Source: Bin52 sp965213935 (GTDB lineage Bacteria > Pseudomonadota > Alphaproteobacteria > Thalassobaculales > Thalassobaculaceae). Taken from it: a stretch of DNA of 64,000 nucleotides. Under the pieces are notes generated by a model. It was not told where the DNA came from, did not search any database, and saw only the letters and a list, made by a program, of their open reading frames with translations. The translations under genes and the position numbers were made by a program. The stretch covers positions 806,001 to 870,000 of the forward strand of contig CBDCAO010000012.1 of assembly GCA_965213935.1 (NCBI GenBank), given 5' to 3'. Within the stretch, counting starts at the first letter, position 1, and every line of letters begins with the position of its first letter. This document shows, piece after piece, positions 1 through 7,620 of the stretch.

Positions 1-70
1 CATTCAGCGAAACGCCCCGGAGCACTTCCACCTTGCCGTAACTGCTGTGAAGGTCGCGTACCTCAAGCAT
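1..70 (-). CDS. livF: Branched-chain-type ABC transporter ATP-binding protein LivF (5' end only)
   Basis: Only the first 23 codons lie in the window. They read MLEVRDLHSSYGKVEVLRGV, the usual start of LivF-type ATPases, with the aromatic A-loop Tyr at residue 11. LivF is one of two cytoplasmic ATPases that power LivHM-type import of branched-chain amino acids or related carboxylates. The ATG overlaps the livG stop by 8 bp, so the two are translationally coupled. The ribosome binding site is the polypurine tract at 81-95 inside the end of livG. The rest, including Walker and signature motifs, is off the left edge. Confidence 0.85.
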   Translation of the reverse strand, partial: MLEVRDLHSSYGKVEVLRGVSLN

Positions 71-833
71 CGGGATCGTCTTCCTCCTCCTCCTCGTCGC
101 CGAGATAGGCTTCCCGCACCGCAGCATTCTTCGCGATCTCGTCCGGCGTGCCCCGGGCCAGCACGCCGCCCTGCGCCATGACGGTAATCCGGTCGGCGAG
201 ATCGAACACGACCGGCATGTCATGCTCTATGATGATGACATCGACCTCTTCGGCCAGGTGGCGGATTTTCTCGACCGTTTCCGCCGTTTCCGCCGGACCC
301 ATCCCGCAAATCGGTTCGTCCAGCAGCAGGAGCGACGGCTCGGTTGCCAGGGCGATGCCGATCTCCAGCAGGGCGACATCGCCATAGGACAGGGTGCCCG
401 CGGGAGAATTGCGCAAGCCTGCAAGGCCGATCTGCTCGAGGATCCCGTCGACGCGTTCGGTTGTTCGCCCGAAGCGGGACCGGCTCGCAAAGGGATGCAT
501 GACGCCCTGTCTCGCCTGCGCTGCAATCCATAGATTTTCAGCAACGGTCATCGAATCGAACACGCTCTTGATCTGCAACGATCGGCTCATGCCAAGGCGG
601 CTGATCCTGTGCGGCGCCATCCCGGAGATATCCTTGCCGCGAAACTGCACAGTCCCGGAATCCGATTTGAGCATCCCCGAAATCACATTGAACAAGGTGG
701 TCTTGCCGGCCCCGTTCGGCCCGATGATCGCGTGCAGGACGTTCGGTTCGAAATCGAGCGTGACGCGATCCAGCGCCACCAGCCCGCCGAAGCGTTTGGT
801 CAGGTCGGCGATCCGCAGCATGGGCGCGTTCAC
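63..833 (-). CDS. livG: Branched-chain-type ABC transporter ATP-binding protein LivG
   Basis: A 256-residue cytoplasmic ATPase of the LivG family. The Walker A motif GPNGAGKTT is at residues 38-46, the signature LSYGD at 148-152, Walker B LLLLDEP at 168-174 and the switch His in IIEHDM near 203. The signature is slightly unusual, LSYGDVALLEI rather than the common LSYGxQRxLEI. The C terminus ends in an acidic stretch (EEEEEDDPDA), which is odd for the family and doubles as the livF ribosome binding site. The start overlaps the livM stop by 4 bp (ATGA). It pairs with LivF to drive LivH/LivM. The substrate cannot be told from sequence: branched-chain amino acids, urea, amides and aromatic acids all use this family. 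Confidence 0.9.
   Translation of the reverse strand: MNAPMLRIADLTKRFGGLVALDRVTLDFEPNVLHAIIGPNGAGKTTLFNVISGMLKSDSGTVQFRGKDISGMAPHRISRLGMSRSLQIKSVFDSMTVAENLWIAAQARQGVMHPFASRSRFGRTTERVDGILEQIGLAGLRNSPAGTLSYGDVALLEIGIALATEPSLLLLDEPICGMGPAETAETVEKIRHLAEEVDVIIIEHDMPVVFDLADRITVMAQGGVLARGTPDEIAKNAAVREAYLGDEEEEEDDPDA
81..95 (-). promoter_or_regulatory. Ribosome binding site of livF inside livG
   Basis: On the minus strand this is a GAGGAGGAGGAGGAA run ending 10 bases before the livF ATG at 70. It also encodes part of the poly-Glu tail of LivG, so one tract serves as both a protein tail and a strong Shine-Dalgarno sequence. Confidence 0.6.
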
Positions 834-1879
834 GGGCCCGTCCTGCGCTCGGTCGGCACAGCCGCAGCGTCCACGGTTCCGTTCGGCCGCCCGCCCCCTG
901 TCGTGCGGTCAGCAGACGCTGGCGGCAGGCGGTCCAGAAACGCGTTCCAGAAGCCCATCAACCCCTTCGGTGCGAAGATGACCGTCAGAATGACGACCAG
1001 GCCGACCAGGATGGCATAATGCTCCCACAAATTGGACAGTTCTTCCCGGACGACGATCAGCAGCGCGGTCCCGACGGCCGGACCGAACAGCGTTCCCGCG
1101 CCGCCGATGATCGTCCACACAACACCCTCGCCCGACACATGGTAGAACATGTAGGTTGCCGAGGCGTATCGTCCGAACAGGGCGAACAGACATCCCGCAA
1201 GTCCGGCGAAACCGCCGGCGATAACAAAGGCGATCCAGCGCAGAAAATAGACATTCAGGCCGATCAGGGACGCGCGGACATCGTTTTCCCGCACCGCCAT
1301 CAGCGCCATGCCAAACGGGCTCTTGACGATCAGATGTTTAAGGAAGTAGGCTGCGGAAGCAACCGCAAGAATAAAGAAATACTGCACGGTCGGATCGGTA
1401 AGGCTGAGTTCGAACCCGTCGGTTTCCAGCATGGCGGGCATCGAGAAGCTCGTTCCATCGTCTCCGCCTGTCAGCGGTTTTGCACTGAGGGCGATGAAGT
1501 AGAAAATGAGCGAAAACACGACGGTGATAATCGCAAAGTAGTGCCAGGTCAGCCGCACGGCGAGCGCCCCGGCAATCGCTGCGGTTCCGATGGCGACCGT
1601 CATGCCGAACCCCAGAGCGGGCCAAAATCCGAGTCCGAGCTTGGCGATGCCGATCGCGACGCCGAACATGCCCATGCCGAAAAACAACGCCTGCCCGAAC
1701 GACAGCAGCCCGACATAGCCGAACAGGAGATTGACGCTTGCCGCAAACAGGGACCAGATGATGATCTCGGCCAGGATATCGAGCCAGTAGTCAAACCCGA
1801 TCGCCGGCAGAACCCACGGCGCGGCAACCAGGAATACCAGGACCACCAGCAGGACGGTGCGGTTGATACGCTCCTTCAT
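830..1879 (-). CDS. livM: Branched-chain-type ABC transporter permease LivM
   Basis: A 349-residue inner-membrane permease. The start MKERINRTVLL at 1879 is chosen because it overlaps the livH stop by 4 bp and begins the first hydrophobic segment at once. Many hydrophobic helices follow across residues 8-310, with the conserved loop FGYVGLLSFGQALFFGMG near residue 55 and the cytoplasmic coupling segment VRENDVRASLIGLN near 200. The last 35 residues are a polar Pro/Arg-rich tail. It forms the channel with LivH. An upstream in-frame extension exists but lies inside livH and has no membrane character. Confidence 0.9.
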   Translation of the reverse strand: MKERINRTVLLVVLVFLVAAPWVLPAIGFDYWLDILAEIIIWSLFAASVNLLFGYVGLLSFGQALFFGMGMFGVAIGIAKLGLGFWPALGFGMTVAIGTAAIAGALAVRLTWHYFAIITVVFSLIFYFIALSAKPLTGGDDGTSFSMPAMLETDGFELSLTDPTVQYFFILAVASAAYFLKHLIVKSPFGMALMAVRENDVRASLIGLNVYFLRWIAFVIAGGFAGLAGCLFALFGRYASATYMFYHVSGEGVVWTIIGGAGTLFGPAVGTALLIVVREELSNLWEHYAILVGLVVILTVIFAPKGLMGFWNAFLDRLPPASADRTTGGGRPNGTVDAAAVPTERRTGP

Positions 1880-2733
1880 CGCGTTGCGCCGGCGAACAGT
1901 CCGTGCGGCCGTGCCAACAGGACGGCGCTCATCAGACAGAGAGAAACGATGCGGGCAACCGTCGGGTCGGTGAAGCTGGTCACGATGCCTTCGGTAACCG
2001 CCAGGAGAACCGCCGCCGCCACCGTTCCGGGCAGGTTCCCCAGCCCGCCAATGATCACCGCCATGAAGCAGAAGGGCAGCACGTCCACGCCGGTCTGAAA
2101 ATCGACGGTGGTGATCGGCGCGGCGACCGCGCCGCCGAGCGAAGCCATCGCGAAACCAAGCGCGAAGGTGACCATGTATACCGTGCGTGCCGGCACGCCC
2201 ATGGCAAGTGCGGTATCCCGGTCGAACCGCACGGCGCGCATCCATGTGCCCAGTTTGGTGCGGTGCAAGAAGACGAAGAATCCGAAGATGGCGACGATGG
2301 AGACCCCGGCCGCGAAGATCCGGTAGTAATCGTACTCGATGCCGAACAGAGGGATCGTTCCCTCGATCGGCGGCAGAATGCGTTTGGGCGCCGCGCCGAA
2401 GCCGGCCCGGACGACCTCCTGTATGATGATCGACAGGCCGAAGGTCGCCACGATGGACAGCGCCGCCGTGCCGCGGATCGGCTGAATGACCGAGCGCTCG
2501 ACCAGGGCCCCCAGCACCAGCCCCACGATCGGCACGATCAGGAAGGCGAGCCAGTAATTGCCGGTTGCCTCGAGCACGAACCAGGTGAGGACCGTCCCCA
2601 CCATGAAGAAGTCGCCGTGCGCCAGGTTGATGATGTCGAGCAGCCCGAAGATGATCGACAGGCCGAGTGCGATAAGGGCGATGATCAGCCCCCAGACCAG
2701 GCCGTTGAGCGCAAGGGCAACGACAAGTTCCAT
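1876..2733 (-). CDS. livH: Branched-chain-type ABC transporter permease LivH
   Basis: A 285-residue permease of the LivH family. It opens MELVVALALNGLVWG and contains the typical LSIIFGLLDIINLAHGDFFM segment near residues 25-45, then about seven further hydrophobic helices. The motif AALSIVATFGLSIIIQE near residue 95 is characteristic. It is the first transporter gene of the livHMGF run. The periplasmic binding protein gene is not in the window and may lie off the left edge. Confidence 0.9.
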   Translation of the reverse strand: MELVVALALNGLVWGLIIALIALGLSIIFGLLDIINLAHGDFFMVGTVLTWFVLEATGNYWLAFLIVPIVGLVLGALVERSVIQPIRGTAALSIVATFGLSIIIQEVVRAGFGAAPKRILPPIEGTIPLFGIEYDYYRIFAAGVSIVAIFGFFVFLHRTKLGTWMRAVRFDRDTALAMGVPARTVYMVTFALGFAMASLGGAVAAPITTVDFQTGVDVLPFCFMAVIIGGLGNLPGTVAAAVLLAVTEGIVTSFTDPTVARIVSLCLMSAVLLARPHGLFAGATR

Positions 2734-2897
2734 CCGACGATCGCTTAGCCGCCGGGCCGGCGGTTGTTTTCGATGCCGCCGGCCGTGTCCTCCGGGTCAG
2801 CGAACACTTTCTGAAACGTCTTTCGGTTTGCGGAACCGGCAGATAATCGAGTGCATTCTCTCTGTGCGCGTTTGCGGGTGCGCTTCGGTGCCTCCGC

Positions 2898-3599
2898 TCA
2901 TGATCGTTCCTGAACGGCTTCGGCGGCTGCACGAACCGCCGCTGCGCGCCGGGATTGGCGGGCGCTCGCCGCCGAACGGGCCGCCGCCTCGATCTCCGGG
3001 CCCGCTCCTTCCGGGGAGCCTGCATCGAAGGGCGGCTGCGGATTGTATTCGATGGCCAGTTGTATCGATTTTGCGACATCGGCGCCGAACAGTTCGCCGG
3101 CGACGGTGAGGGCAAAATCGATTCCCGCGGTCACTCCACCACCCGAAACGATATTGCCGTCCACGACGACCCGGGACGGGTCGGGGATCGCACCGAAAGC
3201 CGACAGCATCTCCCTCGACATCCAGTGACATGCCGCGCGCCGCCCCTTCAGCAGGCCGGCGGCTCCCAGCACCAGCGACCCGGTGCAGACCGACGTGACG
3301 TAGCGGGCGCCCTGCGCCTGCCGGCGGAGAAAATCGAGGGTCTCCCCGTCGGTCAGCAATGCGTTCATGCCGCCGCCGCCCGGCATGCAGACGAGATCGA
3401 GCTGCGGACAGTCTGAATAGGTGGTGTCCGGGAGAATCCGCATTCCGCCGCTCGACCGTACCGGGTCGAGGGATTTCGAGACCAGCAGTACCTCGCTGTC
3501 GGGAAAATGGGAGAAGACTTCGTGCGGCCCGGTCATGTCGAGCTGCATGATGTCCGGAAAAACAAGCAAGCCGATCTTGAATGCCATCGCCTGCACCAT
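2898..3599 (-). CDS. DJ-1/PfpI family protein, isonitrile hydratase-like
   Basis: A 233-residue protein with the DJ-1/PfpI (class I glutamine amidotransferase-like) fold over residues 7-200. It begins with KIGLLVFPDIMQLDMTGP and has the nucleophile-elbow Cys105 in TSVCTGSLVLGAAGLL. This arrangement matches the isonitrile hydratase (InhA) subgroup and the N-terminal half of AraC-type GATase regulators. No AraC DNA-binding domain follows, only an Ala/Arg-rich tail after about residue 200. The first ATG is favoured by AGGA five bases upstream; a second ATG four codons on is possible. It lies between a dioxygenase gene and the liv genes on one strand. The true substrate is unknown. Confidence 0.75.
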   Translation of the reverse strand: MVQAMAFKIGLLVFPDIMQLDMTGPHEVFSHFPDSEVLLVSKSLDPVRSSGGMRILPDTTYSDCPQLDLVCMPGGGGMNALLTDGETLDFLRRQAQGARYVTSVCTGSLVLGAAGLLKGRRAACHWMSREMLSAFGAIPDPSRVVVDGNIVSGGGVTAGIDFALTVAGELFGADVAKSIQLAIEYNPQPPFDAGSPEGAGPEIEAAARSAASARQSRRAAAVRAAAEAVQERS

Positions 3600-3759
3600 C
3601 GATTCCTGCCAATGGACGGGATGTTCGCACGGCCCGAACCTCGTTGCAACAGACCAGTCCGTACGGCGGATGAGGCGTTTCCGTCGAAACCGCGACGCCG
3701 GAAACGGGCCGGCGAAGCGTGTCGCCGGCAGGCCGCGGCACGGCGGACGGGCTGCGCCG

Positions 3760-4545
3760 TTACCCGGCCGCCGGCACCAGCAGGCACCCGTCGCCGAGCG
3801 GCGAAACCGGGCTCAGGTCGCGGTGGTGCTGGTGTTCCGGCCGCTTGTGGCGGGTCAGCGCGTTGGCGACCGGGTTGAGGATCAGCGAGAAGATCGTGCG
3901 CGGCCAGGGCGTCATGTTGATCGAAGAGCCGTGGACCAGCGTGTCGCCGAAGATCAGCACCGTGCCGGGCGGCCCCTTGGCGGCGACCAGGTCGCCCTTG
4001 GCGACCAAGCCGGCCACGGTCTCGTCATCGACCACCCAGAGCGGATAGCTCGTCGTCTCGGCATCCAGCGTCGCGGGCGCGACGCCGCGCCTGTGCGAGC
4101 CGCGGATGAAGACGATCGGCCCGTTGAACTCGTTCACCTCGTCGAGCAGCACGTGAAGGTTGAGTGCGAGCGGCTCGGGCACGCCGTCCTCGCCGCCGTG
4201 GGTCGCGAAATCGTAGTGCCATTGCCAGACGTCACCGGAAAAGGCTGCCTTGGCGTTCACCTTGACCTGCTGGATGTAGAGATCGTCGCCGAGAAGCTGC
4301 CGGGCCGGTTCGACGAGGCGGGGATGCCGGACCAGCCGGGCATAGACCTCGCTGCGCAAGTGCAGGGCCATGGCCGTGCGTACGGCGTCGCTCCCCTTTT
4401 CCCGGAAATTCTCCGGCCGGCGCTCTGCGAACAGGCGCGGCAACTCCGCCTTGAGAAGAGCTACTTCCTCGAGCGAGAACAGTGATGGCAGGATCAGGAA
4501 CCCGTCGTCCCGGAACCGTGCGATCTGTGTGTTCGTCAGTCTCAT
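3760..4545 (-). CDS. Phytanoyl-CoA dioxygenase (PhyH/EctD) family Fe(II)/2-oxoglutarate oxygenase
   Basis: A 261-residue non-haem iron oxygenase. The N-terminal FRDDGFLILPSLFS (residues 11-24) is the PhyH signature. The iron ligands are His110 and Asp112 (QWHYDF) and His205 (LVHGSSINMTPWPR), and Arg216 probably binds 2-oxoglutarate. Such enzymes hydroxylate small molecules; EctD and fungal or bacterial secondary-metabolite hydroxylases are relatives. The start at 4545 gives a normal-length N terminus. It is the most upstream gene of a minus-strand series with the DJ-1 and liv genes, so it may act on the imported compound, although the 160-bp gap below it leaves co-transcription open. Confidence 0.8.
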   Translation of the reverse strand: MRLTNTQIARFRDDGFLILPSLFSLEEVALLKAELPRLFAERRPENFREKGSDAVRTAMALHLRSEVYARLVRHPRLVEPARQLLGDDLYIQQVKVNAKAAFSGDVWQWHYDFATHGGEDGVPEPLALNLHVLLDEVNEFNGPIVFIRGSHRRGVAPATLDAETTSYPLWVVDDETVAGLVAKGDLVAAKGPPGTVLIFGDTLVHGSSINMTPWPRTIFSLILNPVANALTRHKRPEHQHHRDLSPVSPLGDGCLLVPAAG

Positions 4546-4679
4546 CAGTCTGCCGCCCGTCCGGACCGTTCCGTGCCTGAAGGGTAGGGCACAATCCGCC
4601 AGCCTGTCACCTCTCCCCGTGCCGTTTGCCACGAAGTCACAAGCTGTAACGCATCGAGAGGGTTCTCTTCGTTTCTTCG

Positions 4680-4814
4680 TCATCCGCGAACCTCGATGCG
4701 GCCGAAGTGCCCTTCGAGAGAAAGGCTCAGGACGCCGACCTTCCTGCATTGGCCCGCCGAAACGATAGGGGCTCCTATCGAAAGGGTGACAGAGCCGTAT
4801 CCGCCGCTCATCAT
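4680..4814 (-). CDS. Small hypothetical ORF next to the transposon end
   Basis: A 44-codon reading frame beginning MMSGGYGSVTLSIGAPIV and ending GRIEVRG. Its composition is protein-like (alternating hydrophobic residues, a VGVLSLSL strand). It starts directly beside the 12-bp hairpin and has no Shine-Dalgarno sequence, so it may be the 3' remnant of a longer gene cut by insertion of the tnpB element rather than a gene in itself. No family was recognised. Confidence 0.2.
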   Translation of the reverse strand: MMSGGYGSVTLSIGAPIVSAGQCRKVGVLSLSLEGHFGRIEVRG

Positions 4815-4818
4815 GTTC

Positions 4819-4844
4819 CGCTCTTGTTCCACGGAACAAGAGCG
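4819..4844. repeat. Perfect 12-bp inverted repeat with a 2-base loop
   Basis: CGCTCTTGTTCC, AC, then GGAACAAGAGCG. It sits 3 bases before the tnpB ATG at 4848 and just beyond the small ORF on the other strand. IS200/IS605 elements carry subterminal hairpins at their ends, so a left-end role fits. An operator or a transcription stop is also possible. There is no T-run on either side. Confidence 0.6.
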
Positions 4845-4847
4845 CGG

Positions 4848-6070
4848 ATGCAACAACGTCAGCCGGCTGGCCGGCTCGATCATGCCGCTGAAAGGCCGGC
4901 GACGGACACACCGGACGGCCTGGAACATCGCCAGATCGTCTACCGTGTGCTGTTCGACCGTCCAGCGACCGCCAGGCGCCTGGCGGCGGTCGCCGGCGCC
5001 TGCCGGTTCGTCTGGAACGAGATGCTGGACCAGCAGGCGCAGCTGGTCGACGTCGCGCGGATGTGCGGCGCGCGACCGCCGGCCCCGAGGTTCTTCACGC
5101 TGAGCAAGGCGTTCACGCAGCTCCGCCGGGTGACGCCCTGGCTGCAGGCCATGCCGTCGGCTCCGGTGCGGTACCCCCTGAAACACCAGGCCGACGCCTG
5201 GCGGCGGTCCTTCCGGGCGAGGCCGGGCGTTTCCGGTTCGAGCGCCGCGGCCGCGACAGCATGACGGTCCCGCAGGACGTGCGCATCCGGGGCGACCGGC
5301 TGTATTTTCCGAAGCTGGGCTGGCTCCGGCTGCGCCGACGCGGCGGCAACCCGTACCCGGACGCGGAACCCGTGCAGGCCACGCTCAAGCGCGTCAATTG
5401 CAAATGGATGGCGGTGGTCTGCGACGCCATCGCCGCCGCAGAACGCCCGGACGACGGGACCGTGACCGGTGTCGGCATGAACGGCGGCCGGATCGCCGTC
5501 AGCGACGGCCGCTGCGCCCGCATCCTGCATGCCCCCGACCTGCGGCGTCTCGAGGCAAAGATCCGGCGCGAACGCACGCGCCAACGGCTCGCCCGCACGC
5601 AACGCCGCCTCGCCATGCGGCGGCGCAACTGGCATCACCATGTCTCGCGCAGGCTGGCTCCGGCTGCGCCGGGGCTCGAGGCGGCGCAGACGCGCGCCAT
5701 GACCGCATCGGCCAAGGGCACGGTGGACGCGCCCGGTCAGAATGTCCGGCAGAAGGCCGGCCTGAACCGCGTCATCCTGGCGACCGGCTGGAGCGGGCTT
5801 CGCGCCATGTTCGAGTACAAGGCGCCGCGGCTGATCGTCGTCGATCCCCGGCACACGAGGCAGACCTGCGCCTCGTGCGGCCAGACCCATGCGGCCTCAC
5901 GCCGCAGCCCGGCGAGGCTCGAGTGCATGGCCTGCGGCCACGCGGACCATGCGGACCTGAACGCGGCCCGCAACATCCGGCGTCGGGGACTGGCGCAGCT
6001 GCACGGCAAGGGGCGTTCGCACTCAGCGACCCCGACGACCCGTGAAATGGATCGGAGGCCGGCAGCGTGA
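4848..6070 (+). pseudogene. tnpB: IS605/IS1341-type tnpB (OrfB), frameshifted and with an altered RuvC site
   Basis: The first part, from ATG 4848, contains the OrfB N-terminal region (YRVLFDRPATARRLAAV, WNEMLDQQ, FFTLSKAFTQLRR). Near 5215-5225 the reading frame must change to reach the rest (RFRFERRGRDSMTVPQDVRI, RLYFPKLGWLRLRRRGG). The C terminus has the zinc ribbon TCASCG...CMACG and HADLNAARNI, and the stop is at 6068. TnpB is the RNA-guided nuclease of IS200/IS605 elements. Here the first RuvC Asp, expected in a GVD motif, is replaced: the segment reads GVGMNGGRIAVSDG. The second acidic residue (LEAAQTRAM) and the last Asp (HADLN) remain. No TnpA is nearby. The gene is dead as read by frame, and even a repaired protein would lack a key catalytic residue. 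Confidence 0.8.
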
Positions 6071-6550
6071 GCTGTCAACTATTCGGTAAGAGTCCCAAAC
6101 TAACCAGCGGTTGGCGTCCGGCCCGTTCGACGCAAACGGCTCCTCCCCGACACCGGCACAGGCGGTGTGGCCCGCCGGGAAGGCGCTGTCCACCGGCAAG
6201 TTCCGGCGTCCCTTTCGCCATGAAGGCAAAGACCGCGTCCCCGAAGATGCTGGCTCCGGCGGCCCTGGTGACCTCGGCCTTGATCGCCCGGTCCTCGAAC
6301 ACCGGAACGGACAGGGAGTGGTTTCAGCCTCGCCGCTGGACCAAAGCGCTGCAATGTCCGGTTCGGCCCGGCGCCCGACGGGCTTGCGTACACCGCAACG
6401 CCACGCTGCCTGCTCCGGGCCCACCGGGATCCGGTCGAGCCGGGGCTTGCTGCACGTCCGGCGGGAACTTCGCGAGGGTTCTGGACCGGACCCCTGCGTG
6501 ACAGTATCCGGGCGACGGACGGACCGTGGAATTCCGGACGCAGGCCGATG
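6071..6550. other. Gap without a recognised gene, right flank of the tnpB element
   Basis: This 480-bp stretch follows tnpB and precedes the stop of the DapA-family gene. The first 50 bases probably contain the element's right end. On the minus strand a 75-codon frame (6075-6302) starts MFEDRAIKAEVTRAAGAS and looks protein-like for about 35 residues before turning into Cys/Arg-rich sequence. It may be a remnant of a host gene. Nothing was identified. Confidence 0.4.
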
Positions 6551-7468
6551 CTACCTGCCCCAGCGCAGCGCCACGAGGTCGAGGTCGCGCGCCATGCGCA
6601 GCAGGGTCTCGCGCGTCGGTGCCGGCAGCGGCGCAAGCGGGTGACGCACGGCGTCGGACCGGATCACCCCGCCTTCCTTCATCACCGTCTTGGTCGCCCT
6701 GAGCCCGCACTGGCGATTCTCGAGGTTGATCAGCGGCAGCATGCCGGAATAGAGCTCCTCCGCCTCCTCGCGCGATCCGGCGAGGTGGCTGGTCACGATC
6801 GGGCGGATCCGTTCCGGCGCAAGGGCACTGGTCATGGTGCCGGTGGCGCCGGCATCGAGGTCGGCGAGCAGGGTGATGCCCTCCTCCCCGTCGAACGGCC
6901 CGTCGACATGTTCGCCGGCAGCCGCGAGCAGCGCGCGGAGCTTGTCCGCCGTGCCCGGAGTCTCGATCTTGAAGTAGCCCACCGTCGGCAACTCGCGCGC
7001 GATCCGGGCCAGAAGCGGAACCGGCAGGGTCACGCCCGACAGCGGCGCGTCCTGGACCATGACCGGGATGTCGATCGCCTCGGCCACCGCCCGGAATTGC
7101 GCCACGATACCCTCCTCGTCAGCCTTCAGTGCCGCACCGTGGTAGGGCGGCATCAGCATCACCATGGCAGCCCCCTCGGCCTCGGCACGCCGGCAGCGTT
7201 CCACCGCGATCCGGGTGCTGAAGTGACTACAGGTCGCGATCACGGGAACCCGCGACGCCACATGCCCGAGGCACAGCGTCTGCAGCATCTCGCGCTCGGC
7301 GTCACTCAGCAGAAACTGTTCGGAGTAGTTGGCAAGGATGCAGACCCCGTCCACCCCCTGGTCGACCATGCAGTCGAGAACCCGCCGCTGACCGTCGGGA
7401 TCAAGCCCGCCGGCATCGTCGAACGGGGTGGGAACGATGGGAAAGATCCCGGTGTAGGGTGCGCTCAT
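6551..7468 (-). CDS. Dihydrodipicolinate synthase/N-acetylneuraminate lyase family protein
   Basis: A 305-residue TIM-barrel class I aldolase. It opens YTGIFPIVPTPFDDAG, and the Schiff-base lysine is Lys167 in VGYFKIETP. The usual GTTGE motif is replaced by ANYSEQ (residues 47-51), and the YNVP motif that supplies the catalytic Tyr in DapA reads VMVQDAPLSG (137-144). It is therefore unlikely to be a true dihydrodipicolinate synthase. Family relatives act as dehydratases or aldolases on 2-keto acids. The start at 7468 gives a standard N terminus. It is transcribed divergently from the molybdenum hydroxylase operon, with 152 bp between the starts, so shared regulation is possible. Confidence 0.8.
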   Translation of the reverse strand: MSAPYTGIFPIVPTPFDDAGGLDPDGQRRVLDCMVDQGVDGVCILANYSEQFLLSDAEREMLQTLCLGHVASRVPVIATCSHFSTRIAVERCRRAEAEGAAMVMLMPPYHGAALKADEEGIVAQFRAVAEAIDIPVMVQDAPLSGVTLPVPLLARIARELPTVGYFKIETPGTADKLRALLAAAGEHVDGPFDGEEGITLLADLDAGATGTMTSALAPERIRPIVTSHLAGSREEAEELYSGMLPLINLENRQCGLRATKTVMKEGGVIRSDAVRHPLAPLPAPTRETLLRMARDLDLVALRWGR

Positions 7469-7620
7469 GGGTGACCTCGCCGCCGGCTGATACGGGAATG
7501 ACGATCCTACCGTGCGATACCGCGCGACGCGAGGCGCGCCGGGAGGACCGGGCCAGGAATGCGTTCGCCCGATACCGGGTCGGGGTTGCGCAGGGCTCGA
7601 GAACTTGCCACCAATATCCC

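Noticed and set aside
4819..4844. Resemblance of the hairpin core TGTTCCACGGAACA to a chromosome-partition parS site
   Set aside because: parS has a 16-bp core with CACGTG at its centre; here two central bases are missing, so half-site spacing is wrong, and no parAB genes are present.
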